Shown here: positions 55,434-63,888 of the stretch, piece by piece
How the letters are laid out: each line of letters opens with the position of its first letter
Position numbering within the stretch: position 1 is the first letter of the stretch
Assembly (NCBI RefSeq): GCF_014932895.1
Contig: NZ_JACYOF010000013.1
Span: 62,001 to 126,000 of the forward strand
DNA length: 64,000 bases
Source: Bacillus thuringiensis
Lineage (GTDB): Bacteria; Bacillota; Bacilli; Bacillales; Bacillaceae_G
Reading direction: 5' to 3'
The notes under the pieces: model-generated
What the model was told of the DNA's origin: nothing
Seen by the model: the letters and a program-made list of their open reading frames with translations, nothing else
The model's database searches: none
Made by a program: the position numbers and the translations under genes

Positions 55434-55577
55434 TTAATACATTTGTGTATAGTATGAACTTTTAATGTCAGTTATTTTATCAGTCGTTTGTTTTAACTGT
55501 TGTTTACGAATAATTTCATCTTCAGATAAAGTATTTTTCTTAAGTGCAGTCGTAAAAAAGAAAATATGAAAAGTCAT
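55434..55577 (-). CDS. YrzI-family small protein, copy 5 (divergent)
   Basis: 47 residues: MTFHIFFFTTALKKNTLSED, closing KSSYYTQMY. GAAAGGAGG ahead. The most divergent member. Confidence 0.7.
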   Translation of the reverse strand: MTFHIFFFTTALKKNTLSEDEIIRKQQLKQTTDKITDIKSSYYTQMY

Positions 55578-55604
55578 AAATGAATTCCTCCTTTCGAGAA
55601 AGAA

Positions 55605-55745
55605 TTACAGGTGATCACAATAAAGTACTTGGCGCTCCTTAACATCATTCATAGCCTTTGCAATTTGCTCATTATGAAGAATCTCAGTATTGGAAAGGGT
55701 ATTTCTTTGAATCGTAATACTTAAAAACAATACGCGAATAGTCAT
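55605..55745 (-). CDS. YrzI-family small protein, copy 6
   Basis: 46 residues: MTIRVLFLSITIQRNTLSNT, closing QVLYCDHL. GAAAGGAGC ahead. First gene of the array in transcription order; the promoter should lie between 55745 and the terminators at 55799. Confidence 0.73.
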   Translation of the reverse strand: MTIRVLFLSITIQRNTLSNTEILHNEQIAKAMNDVKERQVLYCDHL

Positions 55746-55798
55746 TGAATGTTGCTCCTTTCATTGAAAAATAATGTAAGAGACTAAAAAATCGCACA

Positions 55799-55833
55799 AA
55801 AAAACCACAGGAAGATACAGTTTTCCTATGGCT
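55799..55833 (-). terminator. Terminator, distal of tandem pair
   Basis: On the minus strand CCATAGGAA and TTCCTGTGG pair, followed by seven Ts. It isolates the YrzI array from the gene to the right. Confidence 0.8.
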
Positions 55834-55845
55834 GGGCGTGAAAAA

Positions 55846-55877
55846 GGCCACAGGAAAGTATACGACCTCCTGTGGCG
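55846..55877 (-). terminator. Terminator, proximal of tandem pair
   Basis: On the minus strand GCCACAGGA and TCCTGTGGC pair exactly around a 12-base loop, then CTTTTT. Confidence 0.85.
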
Positions 55878-55910
55878 AATTTATGAGTTAAAAGAAATAA
55901 TGTACGATTC

Positions 55911-56009
55911 TCAATTCTCCATTAGGGTGGTCGAATTTATATTTAATTGTCCGAAAAACAAAGGTGCAGCTAACGCTAAAGTTAATGCATGTAATTGTAA
56001 TTTCATCAT
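55911..56009 (-). CDS. 32-residue small hydrophobic peptide
   Basis: MMKLQLHALTLALAAPLFFG with a short polar tail NSTTLMEN. AAAGGAGG is 9 bases before the first ATG on the minus strand, and two tandem terminators follow the stop, so this is a complete transcription unit of its own. One hydrophobic stretch suggests a membrane or secreted peptide. No family recognised; too short for usual ORF calling. Confidence 0.6.
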   Translation of the reverse strand: MMKLQLHALTLALAAPLFFGQLNINSTTLMEN

Positions 56010-56186
56010 TTTATTCGACCTCCTTTTAGAATTTTTTTCTTACGTTAGTAATTATATACAATTAATGGATAATTGTAAACGTAAAAAATGAAAATTTTTA
56101 ATTTTGATTAAAATGCGTATATTTAAAAGGGATTTGAAAAGAAGTATTGTAATTAACGAAATATCGATAAAAATGGGGGATGTTAA

Positions 56187-56777
56187 ATGAAATATATGCC
56201 ATATAATGTGATCGTTATGCTAACAATTTTTTTATTTGTTGCTGCTTGTTCTAACGGAGAAAGAATAAAAGAAATATCTGATATTGGACCTGCTGATTTT
56301 AAGAAATATACTGGTACATACGTTGGAAATAACTCCAATGTGGCTGCGATTGTTACAAACTTACCTGGTGGTGAAACATTTCAAAGTTTAAGTTTAGAAA
56401 ATGAAAATATAAAAGTGAAATATGGTGCAAAGGAGAATGGAAATCTTACAGAAGACATGATTGAGACGTATTGGTTTGATGGGAAGGATACGATAAAGAA
56501 GAATTTTCTCTTTAACGTTATTTATCTTGCAGTTTTAGTACCAAATGCAAAAGGGTATGAGTTTCAAGTGGAAAATAAAAAATTTGCGATAAAGAGGGAA
56601 GAAATGCTAACAATTTTGCATGAAAAATTCGATGATTTTCCAAAAGAAGATATATGGGACAAAAATAAAGTAGTAGCATTCCTTAATGATAATAACGAGA
56701 AAATTAAAATACTTGTAAAAGATAAAGAATTTCGAAAGTCTTTATTTGATAAATATCCAGTGCAACAGTTGAAATAA
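56187..56777 (+). CDS. Lipoprotein (DUF4825-like)
   Basis: 196 residues: signal peptide with lipobox VAAC (cysteine near residue 21), then a soluble domain with TGTYVGNNSNVAAIVTNLPG, which fits the DUF4825 family from memory. Surface-anchored, function unknown. TGGGGGATG just before the ATG. A terminator follows at 56787. Confidence 0.7.
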   Translation: MKYMPYNVIVMLTIFLFVAACSNGERIKEISDIGPADFKKYTGTYVGNNSNVAAIVTNLPGGETFQSLSLENENIKVKYGAKENGNLTEDMIETYWFDGKDTIKKNFLFNVIYLAVLVPNAKGYEFQVENKKFAIKREEMLTILHEKFDDFPKEDIWDKNKVVAFLNDNNEKIKILVKDKEFRKSLFDKYPVQQLK

Positions 56778-56786
56778 TAGTTTTTT

Positions 56787-56823
56787 GAAAGAGCGTCATT
56801 CTATAACGAATGATTCTTTTTTT
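56787..56823 (+). terminator. Terminator after the lipoprotein gene
   Basis: AAGAGCGTCATT and AATGATTCTTT pair imperfectly around CTATAACG, followed by Ts. Confidence 0.7.
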
Positions 56824-56910
56824 GTTAAAGAAATTTATGGAAAAAAACAACTCAACGTGATATGGTTAATTACATAAGTAATGAACCTATGAACCTAAGG
56901 TGGTGAAATT

Positions 56911-57291
56911 GTGAAACCTACTCTAGAGAAAAATAAGTTAATATACATACAAATTGCGGAAACCATTGAATCTGATATTTTAAAAGACATATTACTTGAA
57001 GAAGAACAAGTGCCATCGACAAATCAATTTGCGAAAATGTTACAAATTAATCCAGCTACTGCAGCTAAAGGTGTGAATGTATTAGTGGATGAGGGGATTT
57101 TATATAAAAAGAGAGGGATTGGGATGTTTGTTACAAAGGGAGCAAAAGAAGTCGTACTAAAAAAAAGACAAAATACTTTTATGACCGAATATTTACCTAG
57201 AGTGTGGGAAGAAGCAAAAGTACTAGAAATATCAAAAGATCAGTTGATGGAAATGATTCGAAAAATTACGAAGGAGGGGAAAGAGGGATGA
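56911..57291 (+). CDS. GntR-family regulator (YtrA type)
   Basis: 126 residues. Winged helix with PSTNQFAKMLQINPATAAKG and VLVDEGILYKKRGIGMFV; the short C-terminal tail, without an effector domain, is the YtrA subgroup that controls ABC transporter operons. GTG? no: the start is GTG at 56911 preceded by AAGGTGG. It overlaps the ABC gene start in ATGA, so it is the first gene of a four-gene operon and probably autoregulated. Confidence 0.88.
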   Translation: MKPTLEKNKLIYIQIAETIESDILKDILLEEEQVPSTNQFAKMLQINPATAAKGVNVLVDEGILYKKRGIGMFVTKGAKEVVLKKRQNTFMTEYLPRVWEEAKVLEISKDQLMEMIRKITKEGKEG

Positions 57292-58160
57292 TTGCACTTG
57301 AAACGAAAGATTTAACGAAAAAATATAAAAAGAAAATAGCAGTAAATGAAGTAACCATTTCATTGGAAGAACATAAAATATATGGTTTGCTCGGTAGAAA
57401 CGGAGCGGGGAAAACGACATTATTAAATATACTCGCAGGCCAGATTATTTCAAGTAATGGAAGCGTATCGGTATTTGGTGAAACTGTTTTTGAAAATAGT
57501 AAAGCGATGCAAAATATTTGTTTTATTAGAGTGAAAGAAGAAGCGCATTTAAGTTATAAAGTAAAAGAAATCTTTAAGATGTGTAGCATGTTTTATAAAA
57601 ATTGGGATGGAAAATATGCTGAAGAACTTGCGGGTAAATTTCGGCTGAATATGACAGAGAAATATCATAAACTATCACATGGTATGCAAACAGTCTTAGG
57701 GATTATTCAAGGACTAGCAAGTAGGGCACCAATTACTATTTTTGATGAACCAACTACAGGTTTAGACGCAGCACATCGTGAGTTATTTTATAGTTTACTA
57801 TTAGAAGATTACGGTGAGTATCCTCGAACAATTATATTATCAACACATTTAGTAGAAGAAGTAACCCATGTTATCGAAGATGTAATCATTATAAAAGAAG
57901 GGAGACTAGTTGTTCAATCATCAGTGGAAGATTTATTACAAAAAGGTCATAATATATCAGGACAAAAAGATAAAGTGGATGAGTTCTCGAATAATAAAAA
58001 AGTTATAAACCGAGAAGTGTATGGAAATAAGGGGATCGCTGTTATATGGGAAGAGCTTTCTAATGATGATTATTACTCTCTCGAAAAAGAAGGAATAGCA
58101 GTTGATAGAATTACATTACAAAAACTATTTATTCACATGACTGGTGGTGAAGTGAAATGA
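57288..58160 (+). CDS. ABC transporter ATP-binding protein (YtrB-like)
   Basis: 290 residues. Walker A GLLGRNGAGKTT near 38-49, signature LSHGMQ instead of LSGGQ, Walker B ITIFDEPTTGLD near 155, then a His loop LSTHLVEE. ATG 57288 overlaps the GntR stop and GGAGGGG lies ahead. It would drive the permease encoded next (ATGA overlap). Confidence 0.9.
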   Translation: MIALETKDLTKKYKKKIAVNEVTISLEEHKIYGLLGRNGAGKTTLLNILAGQIISSNGSVSVFGETVFENSKAMQNICFIRVKEEAHLSYKVKEIFKMCSMFYKNWDGKYAEELAGKFRLNMTEKYHKLSHGMQTVLGIIQGLASRAPITIFDEPTTGLDAAHRELFYSLLLEDYGEYPRTIILSTHLVEEVTHVIEDVIIIKEGRLVVQSSVEDLLQKGHNISGQKDKVDEFSNNKKVINREVYGNKGIAVIWEELSNDDYYSLEKEGIAVDRITLQKLFIHMTGGEVK

Positions 58161-58828
58161 CGATGTTAATGAAGCAGTTGAAATTACATATAAATTTTCA
58201 TTATAAAGCAATTTTAATATTTTGGATTATAGCATTACTTATAAAAGGAATCACAAGTGCAATGGATTTAAAAGAAATAAGAGAGGGGTTTTTACAACAT
58301 ATATTAAATAACCCTTCGATTGTAATTATATTGTTTATAGTAGTAAGTACTTTTATTATACAGGATGATGTGTTTCGTTTAGCAGTTTCATTTGGAGTAA
58401 CGAGATTACAGTTTTTCATTGGAGCAGTTTGCTATATTATATTACAAGCTGCGGTTTTTTCATTCCTCCAAGTAATTTTTTTACAAAATACATTGTATAG
58501 TACAGTAAATACTAGTTTAGGAGAACACTCAGTTAAACAGTTTATTGTACAACTATTATTGTATGTTACAATAGCAACTTTCTTTCAAGTAGCAGTAGTA
58601 ATTAAGAAACGTTTTAAGTGGATTGGTCTTATGATAGGCGGAACACTTTTTATATCATTGAATAGTGTGCTTTATGCAGAAGTAGGAATACAGGATTTAA
58701 ATTCTACATCTAATCTATCTTTAATAGATTTCCCATACTTTACTGTCATTTCAATTGTATTAACTATCGTCTATATCGTGACTAGCGGTATATTCATTCG
58801 AAAAGTATCATTTGAGCAAACAATTTAA
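58157..58828 (+). CDS. ABC transporter permease
   Basis: 223 residues with six hydrophobic segments (about 15-33, 50-68, 78-105, 130-145, 150-172, 192-212). Small integral membrane partner of the ATPase before it. Substrate unknown; YtrA-type operons respond to cell-envelope antibiotics in B. subtilis. Confidence 0.8.
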   Translation: MTMLMKQLKLHINFHYKAILIFWIIALLIKGITSAMDLKEIREGFLQHILNNPSIVIILFIVVSTFIIQDDVFRLAVSFGVTRLQFFIGAVCYIILQAAVFSFLQVIFLQNTLYSTVNTSLGEHSVKQFIVQLLLYVTIATFFQVAVVIKKRFKWIGLMIGGTLFISLNSVLYAEVGIQDLNSTSNLSLIDFPYFTVISIVLTIVYIVTSGIFIRKVSFEQTI

Positions 58829-58869
58829 AGAGTAATTAAGTATATATTTTGGGAGAGAAGGAAAATCAA

Positions 58870-59349
58870 ATGGGAGACACATCTTCACTAATAACTGTCT
58901 TTTTATGTATTGCACTGCTAATATTTTGGCGTCGTTACCGCTCTATGTATAAGCCGATAAGAGGAACGGGAAAACGTATTTTGTGGCCATTACTATTTTT
59001 AACACCAGGGATAATATGGTTTTTTGGACCCGTACATCCAGCTATATTACAAATGGTAATAGCGGCATTAATTGGAGTTCTTTTCGCCGTACCACTTATA
59101 ATTCTAACAAATTATGAGCGAAGAGATGATGGGAATATTTATACGAAAAAAAGTGCGGCTTTTTTAATTACCTTTATTGCACTTGTTGTTTTAAGATACG
59201 GTTCAAGGCAATATATTGTTAACTTAGATCAACAAACGATTGGTTTATTATTTTACATCGTTGCAGTATCGTATATTATCCCGTGGAGAATTGCTTGTTA
59301 TATAAAATTTAGAAAAGTTTGGCGGGAAAATAATAAGCATGCTATATGA
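58870..59349 (+). CDS. CcdC-like membrane protein (DUF1453)
   Basis: 159 residues with four hydrophobic segments. Length, helix pattern and the RRYRSMYKPIRGTGKRILWP start region fit the CcdC/YneJ-like family. ATG 58870 with GAGAAGG ahead; the open frame begins at 58849. Probably last gene of the GntR operon (41-base gap), although not evidently linked in function. Confidence 0.7.
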   Translation: MGDTSSLITVFLCIALLIFWRRYRSMYKPIRGTGKRILWPLLFLTPGIIWFFGPVHPAILQMVIAALIGVLFAVPLIILTNYERRDDGNIYTKKSAAFLITFIALVVLRYGSRQYIVNLDQQTIGLLFYIVAVSYIIPWRIACYIKFRKVWRENNKHAI

Positions 59350-59378
59350 AAACTTCTCATTTGAGGAGTTTTTTATTT
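59347..59378 (+). terminator. Terminator of the GntR operon
   Basis: AAAACTTCTCA and TGAGGAGTTTT pair around TT, then a T run. Confidence 0.85.
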
Positions 59379-59466
59379 TTATATGTAAGCATAATAATTC
59401 GTTGAAATGCAAGCTACCATACAATATGATAAATATAAAAAATGAGAGGAAGTAGAGGATATAAAA

Positions 59467-59976
59467 ATGCGTACAATTTTACTTTTTCTAAATAACATGT
59501 CTACTAGTGAGATAGAGAGTATTCGAGAAATACATGATCCTTTATTTGGCTTAATTTCTCCCCACATAACAATTGTATTTCCTTTTGAAAGTAATATTTC
59601 AAATGATGAATTGAAATCACATATTTTGAATCTATCAATAGGGATAGGGGCAATTGAAATTGAGTTTGCAAATCATGTAACTAGTATAGGAGACTATTTG
59701 TTTTTGGAAATTGTGCAAGGCAAGGAACAAATAGAAGCGCTACATAATAAATTGTATTCAGGGCCTTTACTACAATTTATGAGAAAAGACATTCCGTACA
59801 TACCGCATGTAACAGTTGGAAGAAAAGAAAGTCCTCAATTAGCTGCTGAAATAGCAAGGGATCTTCCTAGTTTTCATAAGAAGCTGCACTGTGTAATTAA
59901 TAGAATTAGTGTAGAACGTATTGGGGAGAACGAAGAGTCAATTATTGAAATGGAAGTACCACTGCAAAAAAGCTGA
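59467..59976 (+). CDS. 2'-5' RNA ligase / phosphoesterase-like protein
   Basis: 169 residues with two HxTx motifs, PHITIVFPF near 37 and PHVTVGRKE near 117, the catalytic pair of the 2H phosphoesterase superfamily (YjcG/LigT group). Acts on RNA 2',3'-cyclic ends or cyclic nucleotides; substrate unknown. GAGAGGAAG precedes the ATG. Confidence 0.85.
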   Translation: MRTILLFLNNMSTSEIESIREIHDPLFGLISPHITIVFPFESNISNDELKSHILNLSIGIGAIEIEFANHVTSIGDYLFLEIVQGKEQIEALHNKLYSGPLLQFMRKDIPYIPHVTVGRKESPQLAAEIARDLPSFHKKLHCVINRISVERIGENEESIIEMEVPLQKS

Positions 59977-59993
59977 CAAAAGTCAGCTTTTTT
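59965..59993. terminator. Bidirectional terminator
   Basis: AAAAAAGCTGAC and GTCAGCTTTTTT pair around AAAA, between convergent genes; it overlaps the end of each. Confidence 0.9.
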
Positions 59994-60813
59994 ATTTTGT
60001 AACATGAAGCAAAGCACCAATCGCACCGCTGTAACCATCATCTTGTAGGAAGACTGGTATTTTGTTTTGATATTTTGAATAACTACTTATTATGTTTTGA
60101 AGGTGTAAGTTATGACATAGAGTCGAGCCGATATAGATGATATGATCAATGTTTTTTGCTTCGGCAAATTGAAGACTTAATGCAGTAACGACTTCACCAA
60201 CAAGACCTTGAACTGTTGCGATTATATCTGAACTACTAAAATTCGAGTTTGTAATGGCTGCTTTCCCAAAGTTGCTAGCTGTTAAGCTATTATCAATGGG
60301 GGAGAGAATACCACCATAAATATCCCCGACCGTAATATCTAGATCTTTTCTAGAACCTGCTTTTGCTAAAGGGATTATATCTTCAAACTGATCTATATTT
60401 GTTAATAGTTTTGAAAGCCCCATAATTGTACCACCACCAACTCCAGTTCCACCGGCACGAACATATTCCTTGTCATGAACGTAGTGAATGGATGTACCTG
60501 TACCTATATTTGTTAATACAAAATTATTGATAGTTTGTTTTTCTTTGTTTAGGATATAGTGCACACCTGTTATAGTAGCATCAAATTCATTTATTGTTAC
60601 TGTCTCATGCGAATCCGAAAGTAGACCTTGTAATTGTGTCGCTTTACCACCTGTAATGCATAGTTTTGAAATGAATTTGTTTTGATGGAGCCATTCTTTA
60701 ATCTTTTGATGGTCATATGAATAAAATTTTTCAAAAGATATTTTATTCTCTACGTTATAATAAACAATTTTCGTTAATGTTCCCCCAGCATCAATCCCGA
60801 TAGCACGCTGCAT
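59992..60813 (-). CDS. coaW: Type II pantothenate kinase
   Basis: 273 residues. [15 protein letters not shown] near the start is the ASKHA phosphate-1 motif; [24 protein letters not shown] and [10 protein letters not shown] fit the type II enzymes of Bacillus and Staphylococcus, which are not feedback-inhibited. First step of coenzyme A synthesis. On the minus strand, third gene of a probable operon behind the hot-dog protein (25-base gap). Confidence 0.9.
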   Translation of the reverse strand: MQRAIGIDAGGTLTKIVYYNVENKISFEKFYSYDHQKIKEWLHQNKFISKLCITGGKATQLQGLLSDSHETVTINEFDATITGVHYILNKEKQTINNFVLTNIGTGTSIHYVHDKEYVRAGGTGVGGGTIMGLSKLLTNIDQFEDIIPLAKAGSRKDLDITVGDIYGGILSPIDNSLTASNFGKAAITNSNFSSSDIIATVQGLVGEVVTALSLQFAEAKNIDHIIYIGSTLCHNLHLQNIISSYSKYQNKIPVFLQDDGYSGAIGALLHVTK

Positions 60814-60838
60814 TTTTCTACCCCTAACTATGTGTTGT

Positions 60839-61237
60839 TTAATCAGCTTGATAAATTAATAGTTTCTCCACTGTCACAATTGGCTGACAGTTAACTGTCG
60901 CAGTACCTTTACCGAGAATAAACCCCCGACGGTTGCGTGTTAGCTCATAATGTAAATCAAGTTTATCACCGGGATATGCTTTTTCGTGGAACTCAACTCC
61001 ATCTAACGAGGAGAGAAAGCCTAGTCCTTCAGAGTCACTTGTATTTACAAATGCACTAAGCTGAGCAAGTGCTTCTACAATTAACATATGAGGCATATGT
61101 TTTTGATTAGCATTTATAAACCATTCGTTATTTGTAATGAGTTTGTATCCCGTAACGGATTCATTTTTTTTCACATTTGTTACTTTATCAATCATTAAAA
61201 AAGGATAACGATGGGGAAGAGTCTCTTTAATATGCAT
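60839..61237 (-). CDS. FabZ-like hot-dog dehydratase
   Basis: 132 residues. [13 protein letters not shown] near 7-19 is the FabZ start motif, and [13 protein letters not shown] near 48-60 replaces the usual HFPxxPVxPGVLxxEAMAQ with the His and Glu kept. A 3-hydroxyacyl thioester dehydratase-like protein, shorter than true FabZ. AGGTAC ahead is a weak site. Lies between the aminotransferase and pantothenate kinase genes. Confidence 0.75.
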   Translation of the reverse strand: MHIKETLPHRYPFLMIDKVTNVKKNESVTGYKLITNNEWFINANQKHMPHMLIVEALAQLSAFVNTSDSEGLGFLSSLDGVEFHEKAYPGDKLDLHYELTRNRRGFILGKGTATVNCQPIVTVEKLLIYQAD

Positions 61238-61262
61238 ATGAAAGTACCTCCAATGAATAATA

Positions 61263-61285
61263 CCCCTGCTAAAATTAAGCAGGGG
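61263..61285. repeat. Stem-loop between aminotransferase and hot-dog genes
   Basis: CCCCTGCT and AGCAGGGG pair exactly around a 7-base loop. No T run on the minus strand, so it is more likely a processing or stability hairpin than a terminator. Confidence 0.6.
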
Positions 61286-61293
61286 AGTTGTAA

Positions 61294-62493
61294 TTAATTT
61301 TTAACTAATTCATTTACTTTTTCAAGAGAAAAGATACCGCTATTTTTAATGTTTTCAACGACTTGTTGTAGTACTGATCTATCTTGAACAAGTGCAATAC
61401 GTACAAAGCCTTCTCCATGAGGTCCGAATGCATGACCTGGTGTAACAACGACATTCGCGCGATCCATTAATGCATAAGCGAATTCTAAAGAAGTCCATCC
61501 TTTCGGTATTTCAGCCCAGACGAACATACTGCCAGCTGGTTTATCGACATTCCAACCGAATGTTCTGAATCCATCGACTAAAGTATCTCTACGTTCTTGG
61601 TAAATACCGCGGTTTTTCTCACAAAAATCAGCGCCATTTCTTAGTGCGGCAGATGCTGCTTTTTGAATTGGTAAAAATACTCCGTAATCTGTATTAGATT
61701 TAAATTGCGTAAGCGCGCCGACAATTTCTTCGTTACCAATCATATAACCAATACGGCTACCAGCTAAACTATAACTTTTTGATAAAGAGTTAATTTCCAC
61801 ACCAACTTCTTTTGCACCAGGCACAGATAAGAAGCTAATTGGTTTTTGTCCATCAAAATAAAATTCAGCATAAGCAAAATCATGGACAACGATAATATTA
61901 TGTTTTTTCGCGAATGCGATTACTTCTTTAAAGAAATCTTCATGAGCCATTGCTGGAACTGGATTCCCTGGGAAGTTCAAAATCATCATCTTTGCTTTAT
62001 CGGCGATTTCCTCAGGGATAACTTGTAAGTTAGGTAAAAAATCATTTTCTTTCTTTAATGGCATGTAGTAAGATGTTGCACCTGCCATTTGAATACCTGT
62101 TTCATAAGCTGTATATCCTGGATCAGGAACTAATATAATATCTCCCGGATTTGCATAAACCATAGGTAAATGAACGAGACCATCTTGTGAACCCATTAAT
62201 AATAAAATTTCTTTTTCGGCATTTAATATAACGTTATGAGTGTGATTATAATATTCAGTTACAGCTTCGTGAAATTCTTGAATACCTGTTAATGTGTATC
62301 CGTAGCTTTCTTTTTCACTTGCTGTATGTACCATTGCTTCTCTTACGAAATCAGCAGGAGGCATATCAGGATTCCCGATACTTAAATCAATCATTTTATG
62401 ACCTGCTGCAATTTTTTCTTTTTTATAGGCCCCTAATTCACTAAATATAGAAGATTGGAATGCTTTCATTCTAGTTGCTAACGTGTAAGTCAT
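61294..62493 (-). CDS. PLP aminotransferase, class I (PatA/aspartate type)
   Basis: 399 residues. MIDLSIGNPDMPPADFV near 34, FPGNPVPA near 175, HDFAYAEF and the PLP lysine in NSLSKSYSLAGSRIG near 237. Length and motifs fit LL-diaminopimelate/aspartate-type enzymes of Bacillus. The ATG at 62493 has AGGAGGGG 7 bases before it; a TTG just upstream is less likely. Amino donor unknown. First gene of the minus-strand operon. Confidence 0.88.
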   Translation of the reverse strand: MTYTLATRMKAFQSSIFSELGAYKKEKIAAGHKMIDLSIGNPDMPPADFVREAMVHTASEKESYGYTLTGIQEFHEAVTEYYNHTHNVILNAEKEILLLMGSQDGLVHLPMVYANPGDIILVPDPGYTAYETGIQMAGATSYYMPLKKENDFLPNLQVIPEEIADKAKMMILNFPGNPVPAMAHEDFFKEVIAFAKKHNIIVVHDFAYAEFYFDGQKPISFLSVPGAKEVGVEINSLSKSYSLAGSRIGYMIGNEEIVGALTQFKSNTDYGVFLPIQKAASAALRNGADFCEKNRGIYQERRDTLVDGFRTFGWNVDKPAGSMFVWAEIPKGWTSLEFAYALMDRANVVVTPGHAFGPHGEGFVRIALVQDRSVLQQVVENIKNSGIFSLEKVNELVKN

Positions 62494-62690
62494 CAAAACC
62501 CCTCCTAAAAACAGTGCTTTCTTTTTGCATTTTTAATTATTCTGAAAACACATGTTTACATTTTATCATTTTTTTATGAAAATTAAAACGATTGACAAAT
62601 TTAGAGATCGGATTAATCTGTTTTGAAAGGGGGCGGTGTAAATAGGATGTACCGGTTAACTGAAATGTCTATTATATCTTTCTATACGTG

Positions 62691-62897
62691 TCAGAATGTT
62701 TTATAGTTCTTGTTAAGTATATCTCGCATATTTTGAATGAAAAAGAATACGAAAACAAAGCCTAATATTCCGCTAATCCAATAGTATGAATTTCCTGTCG
62801 TGAATTTTTCATAAAATGAAAGTGCATTCCATAGGATTAGGATGACGGAACAAACTGTTGATATAATTAAAGAACTTAAGTTTTTCAAAAAAAGCAC
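62691..62897 (-). CDS. Small two-helix membrane protein
   Basis: About 68 residues with two hydrophobic segments (LIISTVCSVILILWNALSF and YWISGILGFVFVFFFI). The start (GTG at 62897) has only a weak site; a TTG nine bases later is possible. No family recognised. Confidence 0.55.
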   Translation of the reverse strand: MLFLKNLSSLIISTVCSVILILWNALSFYEKFTTGNSYYWISGILGFVFVFFFIQNMRDILNKNYKTF

Positions 62898-62997
62898 CCT
62901 GCAGTGAAATGATTTGTGTCATTATATAATACTACATTCGAATTATGGAATTTAAAAGAAAAACATATATTTGAGGAAGATTTCTAAAGTGAAATAA

Positions 62998-63017
62998 CGC
63001 AGAAAATATTTTCTGCG
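62998..63017. repeat. Perfect 20-bp palindrome
   Basis: CGCAGAAAATATTTTCTGCG reads the same on both strands. It lies 18 bases after the minus-strand lipoprotein gene; a T-poor end makes it a weak terminator, or it may bind a dimeric regulator. Confidence 0.6.
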
Positions 63018-63034
63018 TCTTATCTGAAATTTAA

Positions 63035-63397
63035 TCATTTATTTTTATATGTACATAATTTTTCAGCTGTCAAAAAGTATACATTTAATTTACCATCGAC
63101 AACTTTTAAAATTTGATCCGATGTAAATGAGTTACCATAATCAATGTGATATACATTAGAATTTTTGACAAATGATCCTTTATATAAATCTTCTTTTTTA
63201 TTTGTTGAGTGCATTTCTACTAAATTTTGAACAATTTCCTCTTTATTTTCTCTTTTGACAACTGTTTCAAATTTATAATATACAGGACATTCACTATTTT
63301 TATTGTCAACAACTTCCCATGAACCATATATATCATTATTGCTGCATCCACTAAGTAGAACGACTAGTATAGGGAATATAAGTAGATATTTTTTCAT
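63035..63397 (-). CDS. Small lipoprotein
   Basis: 120 residues with signal peptide and lipobox LSGC (cysteine near residue 18): IFPILVVLLSGCSNN. The mature part has YGSWEVVDNKNS and two later cysteines (ECPV and LCTYK). AAAGGAGC precedes the ATG. Membrane-anchored outside; function unknown. Confidence 0.7.
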   Translation of the reverse strand: MKKYLLIFPILVVLLSGCSNNDIYGSWEVVDNKNSECPVYYKFETVVKRENKEEIVQNLVEMHSTNKKEDLYKGSFVKNSNVYHIDYGNSFTSDQILKVVDGKLNVYFLTAEKLCTYKNK

Positions 63398-63582
63398 TTC
63401 GTGCTCCTTTCTTATTATTGTTAATAAACGTGCGAATACGATAGGGATATTGTAATAAATAAAGTTTAAAATTTTTTAAAGAATTACTTAATTTCACATA
63501 AAAATTGGGAAAAGCGGAGCGAAAAATAAAAGGCATGAATCTAGCATAATACTAGTATTCATACCTAGCAGTATATTTTTTG

Positions 63583-63882
63583 CTATGCCTTGTTGAGGAT
63601 AAATGAAGAGGAAATCAGGATAACTATTCCATTTAAAATATATACACTTGCAATAATAAAGGCTAACATACCTGCGCCAAACACAGCGTTACCGAATATA
63701 GAAGCGAATGATACGGTAATCAAAAAGACAATGGGAGTTAACAGTAAAAATAGGAAACCTGCCACAATTCTTCTTTTAAAGCTATGTTGAGAAAGGGAAA
63801 TGGCTAAAAAGTTTATGATGCTAAACATAGCAATTACAAAAAGAAGGACAATAAACACCTGCATACCATCAGACATTTTCAC
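63583..63882 (-). CDS. Small three-helix membrane protein
   Basis: 99 residues with hydrophobic segments at about 8-30, 38-60 and 66-93. AAAGGAG is 7-13 bases before the ATG. No family recognised. The bcr1-type repeat begins just upstream of its ribosome site, so the gene's promoter may lie in or beyond the repeat. Confidence 0.65.
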   Translation of the reverse strand: MKMSDGMQVFIVLLFVIAMFSIINFLAISLSQHSFKRRIVAGFLFLLLTPIVFLITVSFASIFGNAVFGAGMLAFIIASVYILNGIVILISSSFILNKA

Positions 63883-63888
63883 AACTCC

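Noticed and set aside
54758-55745. CRISPR-like array
   Set aside because: The 165-172 bp period is made of translated repeats with gaps and ribosome sites; no short direct repeats with unique spacers.
55828-56091. 87-codon plus-strand ORF
   Set aside because: Antisense to the 32-residue peptide gene and its terminators, which have far better signals.
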